DNA of 46,625 bases from an uncultured Rhodobiaceae bacterium (lineage in GTDB: Bacteria; Pseudomonadota; Alphaproteobacteria; Parvibaculales; Parvibaculaceae). Positions 34,036 through 42,392 of the stretch are shown in pieces. A model generated the notes under the pieces. It was given only the letters and a program-made list of their open reading frames with translations, ran no database searches and had not been told where the DNA came from. Position numbers and translations under genes: made by a program. Where the stretch lies: contig CAJXOU010000017.1 of assembly GCA_913057645.1 (NCBI GenBank), positions 1-46,625 on the forward strand, in the 5' to 3' direction. The first letter of the stretch is position 1; each line of letters opens with the position of its first letter.

Positions 34036-35118
34036 ATGGCCGATCAGGACGATTCGGAAAAAACAGAAGAACCGACACACCGAAAACTGGAAGAGGCCGA
34101 AAAGAAGGGCGACGTCGTCAAGAGCCAGGAGATCGGCACCTGGTTCGTGATGATGGGGGGCGCCGTCGCGCTCGCGCTTCTCGGCCCCTCGACCGCGAGT
34201 TCGCTCGCGGGCTCCCTGAAAATCTTTCTGGCCCAACCCGACGCCATTCCGATGGATGCCGAGCATCTGCGCCGCATCTGGCTCGGGATCGGCCGCGACG
34301 CCTTCGGCGCGGTGCTTGCGCCGCTCGCCATTCTGGTCGGCGCGGCCCTGATCGGGCATCTGGTCCAGCATGCGCCGGTCTTCACGGCCGAAAACATGAA
34401 GCCGAAGCTCTCCAAGATCTCGCCGAAGGAGGGGCTCAAGCGCCTGTTCGGGGCGAAGAGCCTGATGAACCTCGCCAAGGGCATCGTGAAGCTCGGCGTG
34501 GTCGGGACGGTCGCCTTTCTCATCGTCTGGCCGGAGCGCGACCGCCTGGCGCTGATGATGACCTGGGACATCGCCCAGCTCCTGCCGCTGGTGCAGGCGA
34601 TGGCGCTCAAGATGTTCGCCGGCGTGATCGCCGTCATGACGGTGGTTGCGGCGCTCGACTATCTCTTCGAACGCATGCAGTGGATGAAGAAGCAGCGCAT
34701 GTCCGTTCAGGAAGTGAAGGACGAATACAAGCAGATGGAAGGCGATCCGACGGTGAAGGCGAAGCTGCGCCAGATCCGCGTCGAGCGCGGCCGCAAGCGC
34801 ATGATGGCCGCCGTGCCGACCGCCACCGTCATCATTACCAACCCGACCCATTATGCCGTGGCGCTCAAATACGAGCAGGGCATGGGCGCGCCGGTGGTGG
34901 TGGCCAAGGGTGTCGATTCCGTCGCCTTCAGAATCCGCGAAATCGGCGAGGAAAACAACGTGCCGATCGTCGAAAACCCGCCGCTTGCCCGCGCGCTCCA
35001 TGCGACCGTCGAGATCGAGCAGGAGGTCAAGCCCGAGCACTACAAGGCCGTGGCCGAGGTGATTGGATATGTCATGCGTCTTAAGGCTAAGATGACGGGC
35101 GGTCGCGGCCGGAGGTGA
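34036..35118 (+). CDS. flhB: Flagellar export switch protein FlhB
   Basis: FlhB sets export specificity, switching from rod/hook to filament proteins. The 360-residue protein starts DSEKTEEPTHRKLEEAEKKG, has four helices (about 35-220), and a cytoplasmic domain with the self-cleaving motif NPTH (Asn269-Pro270-Thr271-His272), followed by YAVALKYEQGMGAP. The motif is intact, so the switch should work. Last export gene; cckA follows after 62 bases. Confidence 0.97.
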   Translation: MADQDDSEKTEEPTHRKLEEAEKKGDVVKSQEIGTWFVMMGGAVALALLGPSTASSLAGSLKIFLAQPDAIPMDAEHLRRIWLGIGRDAFGAVLAPLAILVGAALIGHLVQHAPVFTAENMKPKLSKISPKEGLKRLFGAKSLMNLAKGIVKLGVVGTVAFLIVWPERDRLALMMTWDIAQLLPLVQAMALKMFAGVIAVMTVVAALDYLFERMQWMKKQRMSVQEVKDEYKQMEGDPTVKAKLRQIRVERGRKRMMAAVPTATVIITNPTHYAVALKYEQGMGAPVVVAKGVDSVAFRIREIGEENNVPIVENPPLARALHATVEIEQEVKPEHYKAVAEVIGYVMRLKAKMTGGRGRR

Positions 35119-35180
35119 TTCGGCCGGTGAGGCGCCATGCGCCCGCCATGGGACCGGCAGGGTAGAAGCGGGAGCAGAGT

Positions 35181-37703
35181 ATGGCCGAGACGCCGGCCGA
35201 TTACGCCGACGCCGTGGAAGGCGCCGACACCCCGGTCGGGAACGGGGCGGAGGCGGCGTGGTCGCTGCCCGCGCGGCGCTGGGTCGTGATCGCCGCGGTC
35301 GCCACCGGCATTGTGACGACATTGCTCGATACGCTCGGCGTTCATGTCTTCGGCCTGCCGGGGGTGCTCACCGCGTTCGGTCTCGTCGCCATCGGCGGCG
35401 CGGTTCTCTACGGACTTTCCGGCAGCAATGCGGATGCGCTGAGCCGCTCGCCGATTGCCGCCGCCGAGGCGCTGATGGCGCTTCCCGATCCCTGCTACGT
35501 GACCGACCGGCGGGGCTCCCTTCTTTTTGCCAATGCGGCCTATCGCGCGCTGACCGGCGGCTTCGACGGCGACCGGACGGTGCCGGTCGAGCGGCTGCTC
35601 GCGGGGCGGGGCGAGGGCGCGGAGGTTTCCTTCCGGCTGGCGCAGGCCGCGCGGACCGGCTTTGCCGCCGAAGAAGACGTGACCATCGGCCCGCGCAACG
35701 CGGAGCGCGTCTACCGCGCCATCGTGCGGCCGCTGAGCGGAATGTCCGGCGGCGCGGTATGGCTGTTCCGGGACCTCACCGCCGAGCGGGAACGGGCCGA
35801 GTCGGCCGAGCGTATGCACAAGCGCTCGCTTGCCTATGTGGAGCATGCCCCGTTCGGCTTCTTCGCCGCCGACCCCGACGGCGCGCTCATTTTCATGAAT
35901 GCGCGGCTGGGCAACTGGCTCGGCGTCGAGCCGCAGCAGATCACCGAGCGGCGGGTGAAGCTCGCCGAACTCGTGATCGGCGACGTGCCGGCGCTGGCGG
36001 AAGGCGAGGCGAGCGACGGCGACCAGTTGCCGCCGCTCGATGTCGACCTGCGCGGGCCCGACGACAAGGCGATCCCGGTCCGCATCATGCGGACGCGCGT
36101 CGCGGCCACGGCCGGGCGGCCGCCGCGGATCTTCGCGCTGGTGCTGAACCGCACGACGGGCGACAAGGCGGAAGAAACGGTGCGCGACGCGGAGATGCGT
36201 TTTGCCCGCTTCTTCAACAATGCGCCGGTCGGCATCGCGACGGTCGATGCGGAAGGCCGGATCGACAACGCCAACCGTTCCTTCGTCGCTTACGCAGGCG
36301 AAGAGGTGGCGCGCGGCGCGGAGCTTGCGAGCCTCATGATGGAAGAGGACAGGGCGGGCGTCGAAGAGGTTCTCGACAATGCGAGGGCGGGACGGCCCTC
36401 CGGGGCGCCGGTCGATGTGCGGCTCGCGCGGAACCCGGATCGCGTCGGCCAGCTTTATGCCGCGCGGGTCGACACCGGGGCGGGGGCATCCATTGTCGTC
36501 TATCTGGTCGATGCGACGGAGCAGAAATCGCTCGAACTGCAATTCGCGCAGTCGCAGAAGATGCAGGCCGTCGGCCAGCTCGCGGGCGGCGTGGCGCACG
36601 ACTTCAACAACCTGCTGACCGCCATCATCGGTTTCTGCGACCTGCTGCTCGCGCGGCACCAGGCGGGCGACCCCTCCTTCGCCGATGTCGTGCAGATCAA
36701 GCAGAACGCGAACCGCGCGGCGAACCTGACGCGGCAGTTGCTTGCCTTCTCGCGCAGGCAGACGCTGCGGCCCAAGGTGCTTTCGCTGACCGACGCGCTC
36801 GCCGAACTGCAGAACCTGCTGGCGCGCCTTCTTACCGAGAAGGTCGAGCTCAAGATCGTGCATGGCCGCGATCTGGGTCTCGTGAAAGTCGACCAGAACC
36901 AGCTCGAACAGGTCATCATCAATCTCTCGGTGAATGCCCGCGACGCGATGCCCGATGGCGGACGGCTCACCATTCGCACGGCGAACGTGTCGGAAGCCGA
37001 CAGCCGCGCACTCGACCACCCGCTGATGCCGCATGCCGAATATGTGCTGATCGAGGTGGGCGACACCGGCACCGGCATTCCCAAGGAAAATCTCGGCAAG
37101 ATCTTCGAGCCCTTCTACACGACGAAGGACCCGTCCAAGGGCACGGGGCTCGGTCTTTCCACGGTCTACGGCATCGTGAAGCAGACGGGCGGTTTCATCT
37201 TCCCCTACTCGACGCTCGGCAAGGGCACGATCTTCCGCATCTATCTGCCGCGCTACATCGAAACGGCGGCGGACAAGGCGGCGGAAGCTGCGGCAGCCGC
37301 CGCCGTGCCTGCGGAAGCGGCGGACCTCACCGGCAAGGGCACGATCCTGCTTGTCGAGGATGAAGACGCGGTGCGCACCTTCGCGGCCCGGGCGCTTGGC
37401 ACGCGCGGCTATGAAGTGCTGCAGGCCGAGAGCGGGGAGATCGCGCTCGACGTGGTGCGCGAACATGACGGCCGAATCGACCTCGTCGTCTCCGACGTGG
37501 TGATGCCCAACATGGACGGGCCGACCATGGCGAAGGAACTGAAGACGCTGCTTCCCGGCACGCCGATCATCTTCGTTTCCGGCTATGCGGAAGACGCTTT
37601 CGCGAAGAACCTCGATCCCGATCAGGAATTTCACTTCCTGCCGAAGCCCTTCTCGCTGAAGCAGCTTGCTGCCGCCGTGAAGGACGTCATGGGCAGGAAG
37701 TAG
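35181..37703 (+). CDS. cckA: Hybrid sensor histidine kinase CckA
   Basis: CckA controls phosphorylation and stability of the cell-cycle regulator CtrA through ChpT. The 840-residue protein has two membrane helices (about 33-80), three PAS-like domains (from about 93, 212 and 335; for example FNNAPVGIATVDAEGRIDNA), the kinase core with His473 (GGVAHDFNNLLTAIIGF), ATP-binding motifs (NLSVNARDAMPDGG, then GTGLGLSTVYGIVKQTGG), and a receiver domain with Asp772 (VSDVVMPNMDGP) and GYAEDAF. Order and motifs are those of CckA. CtrA-type boxes elsewhere in this window make it likely that this kinase governs the neighbouring flagellar genes. Confidence 0.93.
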   Translation: MAETPADYADAVEGADTPVGNGAEAAWSLPARRWVVIAAVATGIVTTLLDTLGVHVFGLPGVLTAFGLVAIGGAVLYGLSGSNADALSRSPIAAAEALMALPDPCYVTDRRGSLLFANAAYRALTGGFDGDRTVPVERLLAGRGEGAEVSFRLAQAARTGFAAEEDVTIGPRNAERVYRAIVRPLSGMSGGAVWLFRDLTAERERAESAERMHKRSLAYVEHAPFGFFAADPDGALIFMNARLGNWLGVEPQQITERRVKLAELVIGDVPALAEGEASDGDQLPPLDVDLRGPDDKAIPVRIMRTRVAATAGRPPRIFALVLNRTTGDKAEETVRDAEMRFARFFNNAPVGIATVDAEGRIDNANRSFVAYAGEEVARGAELASLMMEEDRAGVEEVLDNARAGRPSGAPVDVRLARNPDRVGQLYAARVDTGAGASIVVYLVDATEQKSLELQFAQSQKMQAVGQLAGGVAHDFNNLLTAIIGFCDLLLARHQAGDPSFADVVQIKQNANRAANLTRQLLAFSRRQTLRPKVLSLTDALAELQNLLARLLTEKVELKIVHGRDLGLVKVDQNQLEQVIINLSVNARDAMPDGGRLTIRTANVSEADSRALDHPLMPHAEYVLIEVGDTGTGIPKENLGKIFEPFYTTKDPSKGTGLGLSTVYGIVKQTGGFIFPYSTLGKGTIFRIYLPRYIETAADKAAEAAAAAAVPAEAADLTGKGTILLVEDEDAVRTFAARALGTRGYEVLQAESGEIALDVVREHDGRIDLVVSDVVMPNMDGPTMAKELKTLLPGTPIIFVSGYAEDAFAKNLDPDQEFHFLPKPFSLKQLAAAVKDVMGRK

Positions 37704-37707
37704 CCCG

Positions 37708-38208
37708 GTGCTCGTCATCCTTTCCGGACTGCCCGGCACCGGCAAGACGACGCTCGGCCGGGCGCTCGCGGAAGCGACGGGCGCCGTTCATGTCCGGATC
37801 GACAGCATCGAGCAGGCGCTCAAGCGGTCGAGCCTTCGTCTCGACCCTGTCGAGGATGCCGGCTATGCCGCGGGGATGGCGCTCGCGGAAGACAATCTTC
37901 GCCTCGGGCATTCCGTCATCGCCGATTCCGTCAATCCGCTCGACGTGACGCGGAAGGCCTGGCGCGCCGTGGCGGAGCGGGCGGGCGTGCCCCATGCCGA
38001 TGTCGAGATCGTCTGTTCGGACGAGGAAGAGCATCGGGCCCGCGTCGAAACACGGGTGAGCGACATAGAGGGGCTCATCCAGCCGAAATGGGCCGATGTC
38101 GCGGCGCGGCACTACGAGCCGTGGACGGAACCGCGCATCCTGATCGACACGGCCGGGCGGGACGAGGCCGGGTGCCTCGCGGAATTGCGGGCAAAACTGC
38201 CGCTCTGA
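37708..38208 (+). CDS. Small P-loop kinase
   Basis: A 166-residue P-loop protein starting at GTG 37708. Walker A is GLPGTGKTT (about 7-15). ADSVNPLDVTRKAWRAVAER and the basic patch around EEHRARVETRVSD fit the AAA_33 group of small kinases that phosphorylate nucleosides, sugars or related molecules. The substrate cannot be read from the sequence. It is only 4 bases after cckA and is likely co-transcribed, but I know of no functional link. Confidence 0.8.
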   Translation: MLVILSGLPGTGKTTLGRALAEATGAVHVRIDSIEQALKRSSLRLDPVEDAGYAAGMALAEDNLRLGHSVIADSVNPLDVTRKAWRAVAERAGVPHADVEIVCSDEEEHRARVETRVSDIEGLIQPKWADVAARHYEPWTEPRILIDTAGRDEAGCLAELRAKLPL

Positions 38209-38323
38209 AGCCTTGCGGCCGTTAAGCATGAACGCAATGCCGCAGGGCGCCATGCTGGTTTCACCCCGCCGGACCATGTATTCTGTGCCTGTTTGAAACG
38301 GTTCGACCCAGGCGTCTCGCGGC

Positions 38324-39388
38324 ATGTCCACGGATCACCTCAGCGCTCTCCAGCCCGACAGTTCGCGCCCGGCGCGGACGAGCGCGGAAAACCACCGCGC
38401 GGCGCTCGCCATTGCGCGCCGCCACATGGGACATGTCGCCTGGCCCACCGTTTTCGTGTCGCTCGGCTCGCTTGCCGGGCTTGCCGTCTCGAGTGCGGCG
38501 GCGCTTGCCGGGCTCTGGCCCATGTGGGTGGCGATGCTCGTCAATGGCTACCTGCTGCTGATGCAGTTCATGGCGGTCCATGACGGCATTCACGAAGCGA
38601 TCTCGGGCGACAACCGGCGCTACAAGTGGCTGAACGATCTTCTCGCCTGGATCGGCGGCATCGCGACGCTCATTCCCTATCGCGGCTATGACGTGATGCA
38701 TCTCGTGCATCACCGCTACACCAATGATTTCGAGCGCGATCCGGACACCTGGTGCGCCGGGCGGAACCCGCTCGTGCTCATCGTCCGTTTCTTCACGCAG
38801 ACGCCGCATTACGTCTGGGTGATGACGCGGATGGGGATGTGGCGCGACAGGGCGCGCCGGCGCGAATATTTCATCGCGGGCGCCCATCACCTTACCGCCT
38901 GGACGCTGGTCGCTGTCGGGTTCGTCTATGGCTGGGGCTGGGAGATCCTGATGCTCTGGATATTCCCGACCTTCCTCAACGTTGCGCTGATCGGGCTGGT
39001 CTTCAACTACCTGCCGCACCGGCCGCATCTCTCGCAGGAGCGCTACAAGGATTCCGGCGTCTTCCTGCTGCCGCGCGCCATTCACCGGCTGGTGAGCGTG
39101 CTCGACATGTATCAGACCTACCACCTGATCCATCACCTCTTCCCGCGCATCCCGTTCTACCGGATCGGCGCCGCCTTCCATGAAATGCGGCCGGTGCTCG
39201 AGGCGGAAGGGGCAACGATCCATGACTGGACCCATGCCTGGGACAGGAAACCGGCAAGGGCGGCGGCGGCGTCCGCGACGGGTGTTGCGCCCGCCGCGCG
39301 GGCTGCCCGGACGGGCGCCGCGGCGAAGACGGTCGCAACGGTTGCAGGCGAAAGCAGTCGCCCGGAACGTCGCGCGAACACGAACTGA
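38324..39388 (+). CDS. Membrane fatty acid desaturase/hydroxylase family protein
   Basis: A 354-residue membrane di-iron enzyme. Three histidine boxes are intact: HDGIH (86-90), HLVHH (126-130) and HLIHH (268-272), with LPHRPH at about 232-236 as a likely extra ligand. Hydrophobic segments lie at about 40-85, 105-118 and 190-232. Such enzymes introduce a double bond or hydroxyl group into fatty acyl chains or carotenoids; the pattern does not separate these. The Ala/Arg-rich tail (about 303-354) is low in complexity. Its last 40 bases, including the stop codon, are repeated at 43447-43486 beyond the mobile island, showing that the insertion happened at this gene end. Confidence 0.85.
   Translation: MSTDHLSALQPDSSRPARTSAENHRAALAIARRHMGHVAWPTVFVSLGSLAGLAVSSAAALAGLWPMWVAMLVNGYLLLMQFMAVHDGIHEAISGDNRRYKWLNDLLAWIGGIATLIPYRGYDVMHLVHHRYTNDFERDPDTWCAGRNPLVLIVRFFTQTPHYVWVMTRMGMWRDRARRREYFIAGAHHLTAWTLVAVGFVYGWGWEILMLWIFPTFLNVALIGLVFNYLPHRPHLSQERYKDSGVFLLPRAIHRLVSVLDMYQTYHLIHHLFPRIPFYRIGAAFHEMRPVLEAEGATIHDWTHAWDRKPARAAAASATGVAPAARAARTGAAAKTVATVAGESSRPERRANTN
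39349..39388 (+). repeat. 40-bp direct repeat, left copy (3-prime end of desaturase gene)
   Basis: The last 40 bases of the desaturase gene, ending in its TGA, recur without a mismatch at 43447-43486. The first 13 bases (CGAAAGCAGTCGC) also occur at 40580-40592, directly before the left end of the intact transposon. The sequence preceding this copy is desaturase coding sequence, so this is the resident copy. Confidence 0.95.
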
Positions 39389-39413
39389 TAAAGTCTTTAT
39401 CGGATCAGGCCGG

Positions 39414-39476
39414 AACCTTCGGAAGCAGCCGCACCTGATGTTCGACCTTCTTTTGCAGGCTTTTCCTCGCCCTTGA
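39414..39476 (+). pseudogene. Transposase C-terminal fragment (IS1595 family)
   Basis: Translates as N-L-RKQPHLMFDLLLQAFPRP and stop, against RKQPHLMFDMLLAAFPRP at the end of the intact transposase at 40652-41509. Only these 20 codons survive. Codon differences from the intact copy show it is a relative, not a recent duplicate. Confidence 0.85.
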
Positions 39477-39582
39477 TCATCATGGACAGGAGAAAGTCGA
39501 AACGGGAAACGACATTTACCTGTTTCCTTCCTGGCCTAACGGCTGACAATGACACCCTGGAAGTTTGGGGTGGGGATTGGGA

Positions 39583-40473
39583 ATGGGTAGGGGCTACAAG
39601 GTCGCAGCGATTGCGCTTGGGGTATGCATAGCGTTCATTCTGGCGCTCGGGTTGGTCGTGTCTTTGTGGCAGTGGCCCGCCAATCAATCTACCTATCAGC
39701 AAGCCCAGCAGGAGCAGGCCGACGGCCCCCAAGATGACAATGGGACCAGCGTAGGGATGGGTTTTTGGGACACCTACGCTTGGCCTAGAGATTCTCTCAC
39801 ACAGTGGATCATGGCGGCCCTTGCCGTTGCCGCCACAGGCGTAAGCATTTGGGCTGTGTTGCTCTTGAAGGCTACCTTGAAGGCGACACGTGACGCACTT
39901 CTCGACACCCGTGCCATGACCGAGGCGGCCCTTGAGGCCAACGACATTTTGCGCGCTGAGCAAAGGGCGTGGCTCACAATCACCCTGACTTCGGTTGCCG
40001 AAACGGGAAACGACAGAAACAAGATCGAGGCCCACGTCACCTACCGAATAGACAATCTCGGGAAAGCGCCAAGCCTCGTTGCAAGGGAATACATTGGCAT
40101 CTTCCCGTTGATTGGTGAGGCAAATGTCGCTGAAGACCTGGAGAGGTTTGCCTTGAAGTGCAGGGAGAACTTTGAAACCGAAGAAAACAGGTTTGAAAGA
40201 CGCATTTTCCCCGGCCACCCCTTCGAAGGGCCCATCTACAACGCAAGACCTGTAGATGCTGACGTGGCCAGAAGTGACCCATCCGGCTTTTACATTTTTT
40301 GCTGCATCGTTTACCGGCACTCTCCAGACAACAGTATTGGGTGCACCGCTGAGGCCTATGTTGCAGGGAGGAGCAACAGCATCCTTTCTTGGCTGCACAA
40401 CTCCTTGGGCAACTACCCTACAAGGAATGTTCGCACCCAGTTCGCCAGCACTACCTTCAGCTATATGACCTAA
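39583..40473 (+). CDS. Two-helix membrane protein, transposon passenger, function unknown
   Basis: A 296-residue protein that I cannot assign. It has an N-terminal helix (VAAIALGVCIAFILALGLVV, about 7-26), a polar segment, a second helix (IMAALAVAATGVSIWAVLLL, about 73-92), a coiled-coil stretch (KATRDALLDTRAMTEAALEA) ending in RAEQRAWLTITL, and a C-terminal beta-rich domain with several Cys. The two-helix hairpin, coiled coil and RAWL-type motif form a plan common in proteins found near IS elements in alphaproteobacteria. The ATG at 39583 is preferred to a TTG 18 bases upstream. It lies inside the older IS remnant, downstream of its transposase fragment, so it is read as passenger DNA. Confidence 0.65.
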   Translation: MGRGYKVAAIALGVCIAFILALGLVVSLWQWPANQSTYQQAQQEQADGPQDDNGTSVGMGFWDTYAWPRDSLTQWIMAALAVAATGVSIWAVLLLKATLKATRDALLDTRAMTEAALEANDILRAEQRAWLTITLTSVAETGNDRNKIEAHVTYRIDNLGKAPSLVAREYIGIFPLIGEANVAEDLERFALKCRENFETEENRFERRIFPGHPFEGPIYNARPVDADVARSDPSGFYIFCCIVYRHSPDNSIGCTAEAYVAGRSNSILSWLHNSLGNYPTRNVRTQFASTTFSYMT

Positions 40474-40579
40474 CAGCACCGCCAGTAGGGCCACCGCCGC
40501 AAGACCGCTCACCTAGCACCCCTTTCGGGGAGGGCGCTACTTCCCGGCTTTGCGTCCCCATGTTTCAAGGGGATATATG

Positions 40580-40592
40580 CGAAAGCAGTCGC
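40580..40592 (+). repeat. 13-bp target repeat, left of intact transposon
   Basis: CGAAAGCAGTCGC abuts the left end of the intact element at 40593 and recurs at 43447-43459, one base beyond its right end, and at 39349-39361 in the desaturase gene. It behaves as a target-site duplication of 13-14 bases, longer than the 8 bases usual for this family. Confidence 0.75.
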
Positions 40593-40620
40593 AGTGTTCC
40601 CCTTGAAGTACGTAAGGGCT
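40593..40620 (+). repeat. Left terminal inverted repeat
   Basis: Starts AGTGTTCCCC and includes TTGA and TACGTA blocks that recur, inverted, at 43418-43445. It lies 31 bases upstream of the transposase start codon. Confidence 0.85.
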
Positions 40621-40651
40621 GAGGCTATATTAAGTCCATAGGAGGTGCCCT

Positions 40652-41509
40652 ATGGCCAAGTTCGGTATTCAACAGTTCTTCAAGCGGTTTCCCGATGACG
40701 ACGCCTGTCTCGACCATCTCATGAAGGTCCGGTACGGCGAGGTTCTGGACTGCCCGAAGTGCGGCAAGCGGGGCAAGTTCTCCCGGCTCTCCAAGGTGCT
40801 GGCTTACTCCTGCCCCTCATGCGGGCATCATATCCACCCGATGGAAGGCACGATCTTTGAGCGGTCGCATACGCCCTTGCAGAAGTGGTTTTACGCCCTG
40901 TTCCTGTTCACCACGACGCGCCACGGGGTTTCCTCCCGTGAGTTGCAGCGTCAGCTTGGTGTCACCCTCAAGACGGCATGGCGCATCGGACACGAAATCC
41001 GTAAGTACATGGCAGAAGTGGACGGCGACGATCTCTTGGGCGGCAAGCGCGTTGTGGAGGCCGACAAGGCTTTCATCGGCGGCAAGGACAAGCGCGGCAA
41101 AGACGACAAGACGGTCGTACTCGGCATCGTGGAGCGCAACGGCGACGTAGTGGCCCGCGCCATCCCCTCGAAAGAAGCCCGCTTCGTCATTCCCCGGATC
41201 ATGGCCCATGTGAAGCCCGGTTCGCGGATCGCTACCGACGAGGCCATGTCCTTCAAGCCGCTCATCGCGGAAGGCTTCCGGCATGGCACGGTTGCCCATC
41301 GCACCAAGGAATACGTTCGCGGCGACGTTCACACCAACAACATCGAAGCCTTCTGGGCGATCCTCAAGCGGGGCATTTCAGGCTGTCATATCTGGGTATC
41401 GCCCCAGCACCTTCCGAAGTACCTTGGCGAGTTCGAGTTCCGCTTCAACATGCGGAAACAGCCCCACCTCATGTTCGACATGTTGCTTGCTGCGTTCCCG
41501 AGACCGTAA
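40652..41509 (+). CDS. IS1595-family (ISXO2-like) transposase
   Basis: A complete 285-residue transposase. An N-terminal zinc ribbon has Cys34, Cys37, Cys54 and Cys57 (CPKCGKRG and CPSCGHH), and a helix-turn-helix like segment follows (SSRELQRQLGVTLKTAWRIG). The catalytic domain has Asp138 (VEADKAFIGG), Asp196 (IATDEA) and the Asn230/Lys239 pair (NNIEAFWAILKRG), the D-D-N-K pattern of the IS1595 family. The end is RKQPHLMFDMLLAAFPRP. It has an excellent ribosome site (AGGAGGT 7 bases before ATG). No frameshift is seen, so the element may still be active. Confidence 0.95.
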   Translation: MAKFGIQQFFKRFPDDDACLDHLMKVRYGEVLDCPKCGKRGKFSRLSKVLAYSCPSCGHHIHPMEGTIFERSHTPLQKWFYALFLFTTTRHGVSSRELQRQLGVTLKTAWRIGHEIRKYMAEVDGDDLLGGKRVVEADKAFIGGKDKRGKDDKTVVLGIVERNGDVVARAIPSKEARFVIPRIMAHVKPGSRIATDEAMSFKPLIAEGFRHGTVAHRTKEYVRGDVHTNNIEAFWAILKRGISGCHIWVSPQHLPKYLGEFEFRFNMRKQPHLMFDMLLAAFPRP

Positions 41510-41527
41510 CAACAATAGGCGGACAAG

Positions 41528-41803
41528 ATGGAAAACAGTGGCGGAAATCTCCGCGATTCCGAAATCGCACTCATGGACGCTATCAAGACTATCGCTGAAA
41601 TCATCATGACGGCCGGAATAGCCAAGCCAGCAATTTTTGACCGAATGTTCGCGGCTCAACGAGATGGTTATCTAGCCAAACAGATGCCAAACGCTGCCGG
41701 GGTAGTTGAGACGTTGAGACTGTTTTGCGTTGATCCTTCGCGAGAAGCACACCGACAACAACTAAACCAGATTCTAGGAAGTCCGCCTCAGGGCGAAGCC
41801 TGA
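41528..41803 (+). CDS. Small passenger protein, function unknown
   Basis: A 91-residue predicted cytoplasmic, mainly helical protein (SEIALMDAIKTIAEIIMTAG, then IFDRMFAAQRDGYLAKQMPN). It starts 18 bases after the transposase stop in the same direction and probably shares its transcript. It has no recognised domain. Given its length and position it could be a transposition accessory factor or an unrelated cargo gene; nothing in the sequence decides. Confidence 0.5.
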   Translation: MENSGGNLRDSEIALMDAIKTIAEIIMTAGIAKPAIFDRMFAAQRDGYLAKQMPNAAGVVETLRLFCVDPSREAHRQQLNQILGSPPQGEA

Positions 41804-41938
41804 GGTCAACTAACGGGGGATCGACGCATCTATTGTCGCGCATGAATCAGCAAGGGCACCTCTCCGGTGTCCTTCTCCCTTTCTGCAATTCCAGTTTCTC
41901 GCTCTCGACTCTTTCCCGGCCCGGCGCAAGATGCGCTC

Positions 41939-42232
41939 ATGTCCAAACGCCCTTGGGAACCTGCACCGCCCCGCCCGACGCTGAAACAAATCAGCGAGGC
42001 TCCCGGCTGGTTCCGCGTCTACTGCAATGAGATTGGATGCGGTCACAAAGCCGCGCTCCCTATGGCCCCGTTTGTTATCCGATGGGGACCGGAGACGCCT
42101 AGCGACGTTCTCAGGCGCTCGCTCAAGTGTACGAAGTGCGGCAAGAAGAGCGCGTCTATCCAGCGTCCCGGCTTTATCGGCACAAGCGGACTTAACGAGC
42201 CCTTCCCGGTCGACTGGTTGCCGAAGGAATAG
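41939..42232 (+). CDS. Small zinc-ribbon-like passenger protein
   Basis: A 97-residue protein with two cysteine pairs, CNEIGCGH (about 29-36) and CTKCGKK (about 64-70), spaced like a zinc ribbon. It has Trp and Pro rich flanks (WEPAPPRPTLKQISEAPGWF). The likely role is binding nucleic acid or protein, but no known family is evident to me. The ATG at 41939 gives a compact protein; an ATG at 41867 would add 24 residues of less ordered sequence. Its stop codon touches that of the convergent 51-residue gene. Confidence 0.55.
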   Translation: MSKRPWEPAPPRPTLKQISEAPGWFRVYCNEIGCGHKAALPMAPFVIRWGPETPSDVLRRSLKCTKCGKKSASIQRPGFIGTSGLNEPFPVDWLPKE

Positions 42233-42388
42233 CTACTTGCCCGGCTTCTGTGGGTTGTCGCGCGCAATATCTTTCAAGAGCGCGTCGAACTTTTTCTCGT
42301 CGCCTTCGGCCTCATGCTCTTTCGCAAACTGATCCAGCTTGCCGAGTTTTCGGGCTTCTTCAAGGGAGAGGTGTTTACCGCGTGACAT
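42233..42388 (-). CDS. 51-residue passenger protein, charged and helical
   Basis: A short frame, MSRGKHLSLEEARKLGKLDQ and then FAKEHEAEGDEKKFDALLKD, ending NPQKPGK. It is strongly charged and predicted to be helical. I recall similar short proteins beginning with RGxHLSLEEARK in other alphaproteobacterial genomes, without a known function. It starts 4 bases after the stop of the larger minus-strand passenger gene, so the two form an operon; its stop codon abuts that of the zinc-ribbon gene. Confidence 0.6.
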   Translation of the reverse strand: MSRGKHLSLEEARKLGKLDQFAKEHEAEGDEKKFDALLKDIARDNPQKPGK

Positions 42389-42392
42389 AGCT

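Larger units (their letters stand above)
39389..40578 (+). mobile_element. Remnant of an older IS1595-type element
   Basis: This 1.19-kb stretch directly follows the desaturase stop. It holds the last 20 codons of a second IS1595-type transposase (39414-39476), one passenger membrane-protein gene, and at its right edge TTCAAGGGGA (40564-40573). In reverse complement that is TCCCCTTGAA, identical over ten bases to part of the inverted repeat of the intact element next door. If the right end is placed by that match, it falls at 40578, exactly where the repeated target sequence begins. The left end and most of the transposase are gone. Confidence 0.65.

Noticed and set aside
32962-37745. Long minus-strand frames opposite fliQ-flhB and cckA
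   Set aside because: Arg/His/Asp-rich shadows of conserved genes; no start context and no recognisable domain.
39389-39413. Left inverted repeat of the older IS remnant
   Set aside because: Nothing similar to AGTGTTCCCC occurs after the desaturase stop; the left end appears to be deleted.
39397-40512. A 371-codon minus-strand frame opposite the passenger membrane protein
   Set aside because: The plus-strand frame has two clear hydrophobic helices and a coiled coil; the minus-strand one lacks coherent structure.
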